From the NCBI GenBank assembly GCA_025612375.1, contig JAAXKN010000007.1, forward strand, positions 114,109 through 178,108: a stretch of 64,000 nucleotides of DNA. Direction: 5' to 3'. The stretch comes from Ignavibacteria bacterium (GTDB lineage Bacteria > Bacteroidota > Ignavibacteria > Ignavibacteriales > SURF-24). Each line of letters starts with the position of its first letter. Within the stretch, counting starts at the first letter, position 1. Both the position numbers and the translations under genes were made by a program. The notes beneath the pieces were generated by a model, which saw nothing but the letters and a program-made list of their open reading frames with translations, did not search any database and was not told the origin of the DNA. Shown piece by piece: positions 53,990 to 64,000 of this stretch.

Positions 53990-55014
53990 CAGTATCTTCT
54001 ATTGCGAATAAATACTTTGGAATACTTATTTAAATTGTCAATTGTTTTACCAGCGCCGCGGGCAACTGCCGTAAGTGGATCCTCTGCTACGTGAACAGGC
54101 AGATTGGTCTCCATGCGGATCCTTTCGTCTATGCCTTTGAGAAGTGCCCCGCCGCCCGTGATCATTACACCGCGGTCCAGTATGTCTGCCGAAAGTTCCG
54201 GAGGCGTACGCTCTAAGGACTGCTTAACGGCTTCAACTATCTGCGAAACGTTCTCATTGAGGGCTTCGCGGATTTCAACTGAACTTACCTCGGCTGTCTT
54301 CGGAACACCTCCTACAAGGTCGCGTCCCTTAACCTGTACTGTTATCTCTTCTTTAAGAGGCACTGCACTGCCAACCTCGCACTTGATTGCCTCGGCTGTC
54401 CTTTCACCTATTAAGAGGTTATGATTCTTCTTGAAGAACTGCATTATGGCGTTATTCATCTCATCGCCTGCAATCCTGATCGATTCCTCGTTAACAATGC
54501 CGGAGAGTGCAATTACTGCAATTTCAGTCGTTCCGCCGCCGATATCAATGATCATGCTTCCAACCGGAGCCTCAACGTCAATTCCAATACCTATGGCAGC
54601 AGCCATCGGCTCGGCAATCAGATGAACTTCCTTTGCGCCGGCATGTTCGGCACTGTCGCGTACTGCTCTTTTTTCAACTTCTGTAACACCGCTCGGAACG
54701 GCAATGATTATTCTTCTTGAGGAGATAGGACCGTTGCTTACCTTCTTTATAAAGGCTTTTATCATCCCTTCGGCAATTTCAAAATCTGCAATAACACCGT
54801 CACGCATAGGACGTGTAACACGGATTTCTTTATGTTCCCTGCCCTGCATTTCCTTGGCCTTGTTGCCCAGGGCAATTATTTTCTTTGTGTTTCTGTCGTA
54901 GGCAACGATCGACGGCTCATTTAATACAATACCTTTGCCTTTGAGATAAATTAAGGTATTTGCTGTTCCTAAATCAATTGCGATGTCTGTTGAAAAAAAA
55001 TCGAATATTCCCAT
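53989..55014 (-). CDS. mreB: Actin-like rod-shape protein MreB
   Basis: This 341-residue cytoskeletal ATPase guides lateral wall synthesis. It has the actin fold: phosphate 1 IDLGTANTLIYLKGKG, the connect region RPMRDGVIADFEIAE, phosphate 2 MIIDIGGGTTEIAV and the adenosine loop MITGGGALLKG. Length and sequence are standard. The gene begins eight bases after purH on the same strand, so nucleotide synthesis and shape genes appear to share a transcript. Confidence 0.97.
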   Translation of the reverse strand: MGIFDFFSTDIAIDLGTANTLIYLKGKGIVLNEPSIVAYDRNTKKIIALGNKAKEMQGREHKEIRVTRPMRDGVIADFEIAEGMIKAFIKKVSNGPISSRRIIIAVPSGVTEVEKRAVRDSAEHAGAKEVHLIAEPMAAAIGIGIDVEAPVGSMIIDIGGGTTEIAVIALSGIVNEESIRIAGDEMNNAIMQFFKKNHNLLIGERTAEAIKCEVGSAVPLKEEITVQVKGRDLVGGVPKTAEVSSVEIREALNENVSQIVEAVKQSLERTPPELSADILDRGVMITGGGALLKGIDERIRMETNLPVHVAEDPLTAVARGAGKTIDNLNKYSKVFIRNRRY

Positions 55015-55022
55015 ATAACCTC

Positions 55023-56537
55023 TTAGTGCTTAAAATTTCTTATTCCGGTAAATACCATTGCTAAATTATTTTCATCTGCTGCTTTTATTACTTCTTCATC
55101 TCTGACAGAGCCGCCAGGCTGAATGACAGCCTTTATGCCGCTTTTTGCCATTTCAATAACGCCGTCTGCAAACGGGAAAAATGCATCAGAAGCAGCTACT
55201 GCATTTTCCAGACTGTGCCCGTGTTCGGCTGCCTTCATGACTGCCAGCTTTGCCGAATCAACTCTCGACATCTGACCGGCCCCGACTCCAAGAATCTTCC
55301 GGTCTTTTGCAAAAACAATCGCATTGGATTTTGTATGCTTGCATACAACCCATGCCAGATGAAGATCTTCCCAATCCCCTTCGGCAACGTGCACCTTTGT
55401 AACTGTCTTTGTCTCTTCTTTTACCAGCCTCGAATTGTCCTTCGCCTGCGCTATCAGTCCGCCCGGCACACTCTTATAAAGCATTGTCTCATCTGACAAG
55501 GACCTTAAAACTCTGACTAACCTTCTGTTTTTCTTCTTTACGAGTATCTCCATGGCCTCACTCGTAAATCCCGGAGCGCAAATAATCTCTAAGAATATCT
55601 CGTTTAATTTCTCTGCAGTCTCTTTATCCACCTCTTTGTTGAAAGAGACAATCCCCCCGAAGGCTGAAGCAGGATCCGAGGAAAGTGCCCTTTCATAGGC
55701 ATCCCGAACCGAACTGCCATAGGCTGCACCGCAGGGATTAGTGTGCTTTACTATAGCACAGGCCGTGCCTTCAAACTCCTGCACTAGCTCAACAGCAGCA
55801 ACAAGATCAATAATGTTATTATAGGAGATCTCTTTGCCATGCACAATTTCAAAATACTTGCTGAAGTTTCCATATAAAGCAGCCGCCTGATGCGGGTTTT
55901 CCCCGTAGCGCAGAGACTGCGACAAGGGGAAGTTAAGGCGTACATTGGTCTTTGGACGCTCAAAAGCCTTTTCCAGGAAGTTCGCAATCAGAGTATCGTA
56001 AAATGATGTGTAGGAAAACGCTGCTGAAGCCAGGGCCTGCCTGGTGGTATGTGAGATCCCCCCGTCCTTTAATTCTGCCGTAAAATCAGCATACTGGCTG
56101 GGATCGGTCAATACGGAAACATACTTGTAATTCTTGGAAGCTGCCCTTATAAGGCTGGGGCCGCCGATATCAATGTTCTCAATCTTTACTTCCAGCGGCA
56201 GGTCCTCTTCCACTACTTTCGGGAAAGGATATAAATTCACACATATAATGTCGATTGGAACTATGCCGTTCTTTTCAGCTTCGGACTTGTCCGATTCATT
56301 ATCCCGCCTCATCAGTATTCCACCGAATATGCGGGGCTGAAGGGTTTTTACCCTGCCTGAGAAAATTTCAGGAAAATTTGTGAAATCGCTGATTTCAGTA
56401 CATTCTATTCCATTCTGAATAAGAAGTTTTGCTGTATTGCCTGTGGCTAGAATTTCGTATTCCAGGCTTGACAGATCACGCGCAAACTCTACAATTCCGG
56501 TTTTATCTGATACACTAATTAAAGCGAGTTTTTTCAA
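55023..56537 (-). CDS. purH: Bifunctional AICAR transformylase/IMP cyclohydrolase
   Basis: This 504-residue enzyme performs the last two steps of IMP synthesis. The N-terminal cyclohydrolase has LISVSDKTGIVEFA and GGPSLIRAASKNY; the C-terminal transformylase has LRYGENPHQAAALYG, VKHTNPCGAA with the catalytic Lys-His, SNAIVFAKD and AAASDAFFPFADG-type ending. The start is TTG at 56535-56537, since translation from it gives the canonical family opening MKKLALISVSDKTG. It follows purN by 18 bases and precedes mreB by eight. Confidence 0.96.
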   Translation of the reverse strand: MKKLALISVSDKTGIVEFARDLSSLEYEILATGNTAKLLIQNGIECTEISDFTNFPEIFSGRVKTLQPRIFGGILMRRDNESDKSEAEKNGIVPIDIICVNLYPFPKVVEEDLPLEVKIENIDIGGPSLIRAASKNYKYVSVLTDPSQYADFTAELKDGGISHTTRQALASAAFSYTSFYDTLIANFLEKAFERPKTNVRLNFPLSQSLRYGENPHQAAALYGNFSKYFEIVHGKEISYNNIIDLVAAVELVQEFEGTACAIVKHTNPCGAAYGSSVRDAYERALSSDPASAFGGIVSFNKEVDKETAEKLNEIFLEIICAPGFTSEAMEILVKKKNRRLVRVLRSLSDETMLYKSVPGGLIAQAKDNSRLVKEETKTVTKVHVAEGDWEDLHLAWVVCKHTKSNAIVFAKDRKILGVGAGQMSRVDSAKLAVMKAAEHGHSLENAVAASDAFFPFADGVIEMAKSGIKAVIQPGGSVRDEEVIKAADENNLAMVFTGIRNFKH

Positions 56538-56555
56538 CGTTCTACCAAAATGTGA

Positions 56556-57170
56556 TTAAAAAACAACAACACGTTCATCTATTATTTTAATTTTGCCTTC
56601 TGAAAATTTCCCGATTACAAAAGGCAAAAGCTCATGCTCAATTTTAAGTACCCTCTCAGCAATTTCCTCCGGCGAACTGACATCCGAAATGTCAACCGCC
56701 CTCTGGGCTATTATCTTACCGTTGTCATAAATCTTGTCAACAAAATGGACCGTCGGACCTGAAATCTTTGCTGAGGAGTTAAATACTGCCCTATGGACAT
56801 TCATGCCATACATCCCTTTGCCCCCGAAAGACGGAAGCAGGGCAGGATGAATATTAATAACCTTGTTCTCAAATATGTCAATAACGGCTTCAGGAACGAG
56901 CTTCAAAAAGCCTGCAAGAACTACCAGTTCTACCTTTAATTCTTTCAGAAAACCGGCAAGTTCTTCGTTGGTAACTGAACCTGACTTTTTTTCTTTGCTT
57001 AAAAACCATACCGGGATCGAATTCTGCTTTGCCTTTTCTACCGCCCCGCTTTCCGGCCTGTCGGTAAAAACGGCTGCAACTTCAACATTCAGCGCCCCGC
57101 TCTGTTTCGCATCAAGAATAGCCTGTAAGTTTGAACCCCTGCCTGAGACAAATACCGCTATTTTTAACAT
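56556..57170 (-). CDS. purN: Phosphoribosylglycinamide formyltransferase
   Basis: This 204-residue enzyme transfers the formyl group from 10-formyl-tetrahydrofolate to GAR in purine synthesis. It shows the N-terminal VFVSGRGSNLQAIL, the folate loop VLAGFLKLVP, the catalytic Asn and His in INIHPALLPSFGGKGMYG and HFVDKIYDNGKIIAQRAV, with the catalytic Asp. It starts at ATG 57170 and leads into purH. A TATTTTTG (57210-57217) upstream may be a promoter element. Confidence 0.95.
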   Translation of the reverse strand: MLKIAVFVSGRGSNLQAILDAKQSGALNVEVAAVFTDRPESGAVEKAKQNSIPVWFLSKEKKSGSVTNEELAGFLKELKVELVVLAGFLKLVPEAVIDIFENKVINIHPALLPSFGGKGMYGMNVHRAVFNSSAKISGPTVHFVDKIYDNGKIIAQRAVDISDVSSPEEIAERVLKIEHELLPFVIGKFSEGKIKIIDERVVVF

Positions 57171-57209
57171 TATCTTCTATTTTAACGTTTGGAAAGTTAG
57201 TCATTTAAA

Positions 57210-57217
57210 CAAAAATA
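57210..57217 (-). promoter_or_regulatory. Possible -7 element upstream of purN
   Basis: The minus strand reads TATTTTTG 40 bases before the purN start. A TTG exists 24 bases further upstream (57242-57244), a longer spacing than the 20 seen elsewhere, so this is tentative. Confidence 0.35.
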
Positions 57218-57318
57218 ATCAATGTAATCTCAAGGGGAAAACAAATAAAATTCGTCCCAAATGCTATCCCTTAAAGTACATTTCCAATCCCTGACTAAGA
57301 GGGGGTAAAACCCTAAAA

Positions 57319-60448
<3,130 letters not shown>

Positions 60449-60505
60449 TTATTTTGTGATACAACCAAATATTATCGAACAGTTTATCTCCCCCAAAGAG
60501 TTCTC

Positions 60506-60526
60506 CTGAAATATGCATAATTTCAG
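60506..60526. repeat. Seven-base inverted repeat upstream of pyrG
   Basis: CTGAAAT (60506-60512) and ATTTCAG (60520-60526) flank seven bases (ATGCATA), 70-90 bases upstream of pyrG. It may be an operator. The rest of the 256-base gap (60437-60692) shows nothing that I can identify. Confidence 0.35.
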
Positions 60527-60692
60527 CGCATTCTTTTACTTGTATAAAATGAAATAATCCCCGGGAAATAAAATAGAACTGTATGTAGTATGAAAATTAA
60601 TGTTGGACTTAAACTTACCTAAAAAAATAATAAACTTCTACCTTAAAGCACAAACAGGGGAAAAAAAGGGATGATTGTTGGTAAATATTTGC

Positions 60693-62102
60693 TCATACGG
60701 CTTCCTTCACCCTTTCTTTATGCGCATAAAGCATACCGAAAGAGTGCACAGCTGCGGCAAAGAAAAGCCCTATGATCATAGGTTCCGTTTCACTTAAGAC
60801 CGGTACGTCTGCAAATTCAGCCCTCAGAATGTACCACACAATGCTTATTACCGGGGAGAATACTATTTCCGTCAGCGCAAAGGCTGAACTGATCCTGAGC
60901 CTTGGGTAGTAAGCCGAGATGACCGGAATTATTATGCCGGGTATGCATATTGTACCTATCGTGTACCACAGGTCAATTACAGAAGGGATAAAGTAAGCCA
61001 GAAGAATTGAGATTACACCCGAAACTATAAGGCCAATTATCGTGTATCTTTTCAGGAATCTTTCATCTTTGCCTTTTTTCTCTGCATAAAGAAAGTCGCG
61101 CCCGAATGTGGTTCCGCTTAAAAAGAAAAAACTGTTCGATGTGGATAAAATTGTGGCAAACATGGCCGAATAAAATAAACCCTTTAAGCCGGGGCCTAAA
61201 AGCCTTTCAGCCAGCATGGGAAAAGACATTACTGGAGTCTTAAGCCCGGGCAGCGCTGCCCTTGAGTATAGACCGGTAAATGTCGTTAGAAAGTCGAACA
61301 AAGCCCAGAAGAATATTGAAATAATTATCCCCTTAACCGCCACATCCCCGTTCTTTGCAGCATAGCACCTCTGGTGAAAACCCGGGTCTGTAAATGTCCA
61401 CAGCGCAATTAAAAACCACACAAGTATATACGTGTAAGACGCCCCGCCGCTTAAGCTTAAATGCCCTGGAGGAAGATTTATCTTTAAGTATGAAAAGTCA
61501 CCCAGCCTTGTGTAAGCAATTGCCATAATGACTATAAATCCGGCAAACATGACGAAGAACTCAAAGGCATCTGTCAGAAGGTCCGAACGGTAGCCCCCTT
61601 TTAACAGGTACACTGCAGAAAGAAGCGTTGCCAGAACAAGGCTCCAGAAAATATTGATCCTGAAGATCATGCTTATAAGGCTCCCGATCATAAGAAGATA
61701 GGGAGCCGGTGAAACAAGTATAAAAAGAAGCACGGCACTTGCAAGGGCTGCTTTGCTGCCGTAGGTGCTCCTGAGCTTATCGGGAATGGTGAACAAAGAA
61801 GCGCTTCTTATCTTCTTTGCAAAAAATAAGGCAAACAAAAAGGCAAAGATATAGTAAGGCAGCCCCTGCGTAAACCAGCTCGATATGCCGTACCTGTAGG
61901 TAAACTCCCCTACTCCCAGGATTCCGCCGTACCAGGTTGAAACGTTTGTCAGTATAAAAAGGAAAAGCCCGACTTTTCTTCCGGATAAAAGATACCCCTC
62001 GGCAGTCTCCGTTTCTTTTTTCTCGGGCAGGAACCCTATAAATAAAACTACCAGGAAAAATGCCAGTATGACCGCTATGTCCCAGATACTAAAAGAGATC
62101 AT
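60693..62102 (-). CDS. Sodium:solute symporter family transporter, possible thiamine or precursor transporter
   Basis: This 469-residue protein has about 13 helices and the SSS (LeuT-fold) layout, with GRKVGLFLFILTNVSTWYGG, the long first loop, and SGTTFGRDFLYAEKKGKDERF. SSS proteins import sugars, vitamins, amino acids or urea with sodium. It overlaps the thiamine pyrophosphokinase gene by 14 bases, with a TonB receptor ahead of that, an arrangement like the receptor-PnuT-TPK salvage operons of Bacteroidota. The SSS protein might replace PnuT. An SSS-type transporter (ThiV) has been predicted for thiamine precursors elsewhere. Substrate is inference. Confidence 0.85.
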   Translation of the reverse strand: MISFSIWDIAVILAFFLVVLFIGFLPEKKETETAEGYLLSGRKVGLFLFILTNVSTWYGGILGVGEFTYRYGISSWFTQGLPYYIFAFLFALFFAKKIRSASLFTIPDKLRSTYGSKAALASAVLLFILVSPAPYLLMIGSLISMIFRINIFWSLVLATLLSAVYLLKGGYRSDLLTDAFEFFVMFAGFIVIMAIAYTRLGDFSYLKINLPPGHLSLSGGASYTYILVWFLIALWTFTDPGFHQRCYAAKNGDVAVKGIIISIFFWALFDFLTTFTGLYSRAALPGLKTPVMSFPMLAERLLGPGLKGLFYSAMFATILSTSNSFFFLSGTTFGRDFLYAEKKGKDERFLKRYTIIGLIVSGVISILLAYFIPSVIDLWYTIGTICIPGIIIPVISAYYPRLRISSAFALTEIVFSPVISIVWYILRAEFADVPVLSETEPMIIGLFFAAAVHSFGMLYAHKERVKEAV

Positions 62103-62742
62103 GCTTCTTTACAAGGTTAAAATCACGAATAATAAAAATAAGCCCCCCTTTTACCTTCAGGTGCACTTCTTCCGAAACGGCCTCATTGCTTGTACTTTCC
62201 CTCAGGCCGTATGGCAGCGTGGCGTTAAGGAGTTCATACTTAAGCCCGGTTGAGCTTATTTTTGTTTTCCTGTCGAAAGCATAGATAGAAATCGTCTCGC
62301 CCGGAATTGCCTTCAGGCAGAAGTTCCCTTTGTGAACCGTGAGAAATGACCTTTCACTGATTACTTTAAGCGAAATCAGCTTTGAATATCTCAGGACAAT
62401 GCCCAGATTGCTGAATGAATGATCCAGACGGTCGCCAATTACGCCCGTCAGGACGCATTCACTAAATCCATTTTTAATTGCAAACTTCAGGCACTTTTCC
62501 ACATCCGTGTCATCCTGGCTCTTAACCCTTTTTATTACAGCTTTCGACTCATAAAACTTCATCGTATCGGGATGTATGGAATCCAGATCCCCTATTATGA
62601 AGTCAGGAATTATGTTAAGCCTTTTTGCGCTGTTGGCTCCCCCGTCAGCACAGATAATGGTTGAATACCCTTCCCCTTTTAAGAAGGGGAAGATGCTTTT
62701 CTTTGGAGCCTTACCGTTTGCAATTATTATGCATTTTTTCAT
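62089..62742 (-). CDS. thiN: Thiamine pyrophosphokinase
   Basis: This 217-residue enzyme transfers pyrophosphate from ATP to thiamine. It shows the family sequence in order: CADGGANSAKRL with the catalytic Asp, PDFIIGDLDS, QDDTDVEKCL, TGVIGDRLDHSFSNLG, and a C-terminal beta domain ending IPGETISIYAF and STSNEAVSEEV. The last is the thiamine-binding Ser-rich loop. It follows the TonB receptor by 28 bases and overlaps the symporter. Direct phosphorylation of imported thiamine marks a salvage route. Confidence 0.93.
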   Translation of the reverse strand: MKKCIIIANGKAPKKSIFPFLKGEGYSTIICADGGANSAKRLNIIPDFIIGDLDSIHPDTMKFYESKAVIKRVKSQDDTDVEKCLKFAIKNGFSECVLTGVIGDRLDHSFSNLGIVLRYSKLISLKVISERSFLTVHKGNFCLKAIPGETISIYAFDRKTKISSTGLKYELLNATLPYGLRESTSNEAVSEEVHLKVKGGLIFIIRDFNLVKKHDLF

Positions 62743-62770
62743 TTTTTGCCTTAAAATAGCCCTTAATTTA

Positions 62771-64000
62771 CTATAAACCCAGCTGTAATCCTACTATAAA
62801 GTTGCGTTCTGCAGCCGGGAAGAACTCTCCCCCTATGGCGTAAGAAGCGTAAAGCGTGTCGAAGATGTTGTTCAGCCTGGCCGAAACTTTTAGTGTGTTC
62901 GACGCCTCGGGCATTTTTACCTCGTAGCTCATAAAAAGATCGGCCGCAAAATAGGCCTCAACCACGTTATCGCTGTATGAGTTGAAGCCCGGATAGGCCG
63001 CAAGATACGACCCCAGGTTTTTATCGTAATTGTCAGAATAATACTTCCCGACATATCTTCCCGTTATTACAGAAGTCAGGCCTCCCAAGGTCAGCTTAAG
63101 GGATCCGTTTAGAAGCACGTCCGGAAATCCGCTGATCCTGTTCCCGTCCAGTTTAAGTGAGGCCACAGTCTCTTCACCCGTTGCGGGATCGGTATATGTT
63201 ATAAATGTCTTACCGCTCGAGATATGATTTTTACTGTACGTCCCGGTCAGTGCAAATTCAAGGTTTCCGTTTAGTTTTACTACTCCGTTTAACTCAACTC
63301 CTGAATGCACGGTTTTATCCATATTTCCCGTAACGGGCTGGCCGAAGCGGTCCACCTGCCCCTGTTTTACGATCTCATTGCTGAATAGCATATAAAACGC
63401 GTTGACGCCTAAGGAATACCATTTGCCCACATATGAGGTTCCGGCCTCCAGGTCGTTCATCGTTTCAGGCTTGACCAGTGGATTTGAAAAATCATATGCT
63501 CCCGCAGCGGTCCTTGCAAACTGCGGCTCAGATCCTCCGCTTGATTCGGCTGCATCGTAGTAGTTAACCAGCCTCGGCTCGCGGCTTACACGGGCTGCCG
63601 TCAGGTAAATGTTCTCTTCAGTTGACAGCTTGTAGTTAAAGCCGAGCCTTGGGTTTAAGAACACATCCTCTATCTTGAAATCGTTTCCAAGATACTTTTC
63701 ATCATAAAGCCTGTACTTAAAGTACGCCAGCTGAAGCTCTGCTAATAGGTTCATCCTGGGTGAAAAGTTATAGCTCTCGTGCGCAAATACGTTAAAGATA
63801 TCTTTTCCCCCGCGGTACTGGTAATACCTGTAGTTTTTATCCACTCCATCCGGCAGATTGTCTGCATAGTTTATTGCTCCCCAGTGCAGTGAGCTGTGCT
63901 GGCGGAACTCGGCTCCAAGAACAAGTTCCCCCGTTCCGTGATCTATTCTCAGGCGCGGTATCCAGCCGTACTGCCTGTTTTCCACCTGCGCGCGTATGAG
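62771..64000 (-). CDS. TonB-dependent outer-membrane receptor, C-terminal part cut by the window edge
   Basis: The frame is open to the right edge, so this is the C-terminal 409 residues of a larger receptor. It is all beta-barrel: repeated strands ending in aromatic residues, the plug-facing phrases LTAARVSREPRLVNYY and NPLVKPETMNDLEAGTSY, a VHSGVELNGVVKL strand, and the C-terminal LNNIFDTLYASYAIGGEFFP...RNFIVGLQLGL ending typical of TonB receptors. The plug domain and TonB box lie outside the window. Its position directly before thiN suggests that it imports thiamine or a precursor. Confidence 0.88.
   Translation of the reverse strand, partial: LIRAQVENRQYGWIPRLRIDHGTGELVLGAEFRQHSSLHWGAINYADNLPDGVDKNYRYYQYRGGKDIFNVFAHESYNFSPRMNLLAELQLAYFKYRLYDEKYLGNDFKIEDVFLNPRLGFNYKLSTEENIYLTAARVSREPRLVNYYDAAESSGGSEPQFARTAAGAYDFSNPLVKPETMNDLEAGTSYVGKWYSLGVNAFYMLFSNEIVKQGQVDRFGQPVTGNMDKTVHSGVELNGVVKLNGNLEFALTGTYSKNHISSGKTFITYTDPATGEETVASLKLDGNRISGFPDVLLNGSLKLTLGGLTSVITGRYVGKYYSDNYDKNLGSYLAAYPGFNSYSDNVVEAYFAADLFMSYEVKMPEASNTLKVSARLNNIFDTLYASYAIGGEFFPAAERNFIVGLQLGL

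Overview
The window looks like chromosomal DNA of a Bacteroidota-related bacterium, most probably from the Ignavibacteria (inference from gene content and regulatory style; no 16S gene is present). Supporting signs are a GWxTD-domain protein, a DUF2851 protein, several TPR and outer-membrane beta-barrel proteins, a TonB-dependent receptor, and at least three promoters of the Bacteroidota type (TTG, 20 bases, TAnnTTTG). Many genes begin with TTG or GTG behind a strong AGGAG-type ribosome binding site. I saw no tRNA, rRNA, CRISPR array, intact insertion sequence or prophage.

Layout. 1-6.8 kb: the start of a lysine-rich protein cut by the window edge, a CHASE/PAS/GAF sensor kinase, an outer-membrane barrel, an OmpA-type lipoprotein and a seven-heme NapC/NirT (ImcH-like) quinol dehydrogenase. 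7.2-14.2 kb: a zinc alcohol dehydrogenase, then a TetR-controlled efflux operon (TetR, TolC, HlyD, two ABC-2 permeases, no ATPase). 14.3-21.4 kb: a DUF2071 protein, a NatAB-like exporter, a frameshifted family B DNA polymerase and a diadenylate cyclase fused to YbbR/CdaR domains. 21.6-27.1 kb: a PAS/GAF kinase, TPR and GWxTD proteins and two small membrane proteins. 27.2-33.3 kb: a GH9 glucanase, a KaiC-like ATPase and a TPR/outer-membrane-barrel protein that may form one surface-polysaccharide module. 33.4-39.1 kb: a small orphan gene and a mutS-DUF1684-aroF-tyrA operon. 39.1-43.4 kb: a 1246-residue GH13 protein behind an intergenic region with two inverted repeats. 43.4-48.5 kb: thioredoxin-like protein, FAD dehydrogenase, atypical SDR, DUF2851. 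48.5-60.4 kb: a long leftward block joining nucleotide synthesis and cell shape (pyrG, a TPR gene, purN, purH, mreB, mreC, mreD, mrdA, rodA, pyrF). 60.7-64 kb: a TonB receptor (cut by the edge), thiamine pyrophosphokinase and a sodium:solute symporter, probably a thiamine salvage operon.

The least ordinary items are the cyclase-YbbR fusion with an altered RHR motif, the KaiC-like/TPR-barrel/GH9 cluster, the seven-heme quinol dehydrogenase, the TonB-ThiN-SSS cluster, the hexapeptide-repeat tail on PBP2, the polymerase frameshift and an apparent CTG start for tyrA. Functions are read from sequence motifs remembered for each family; no database search was run.
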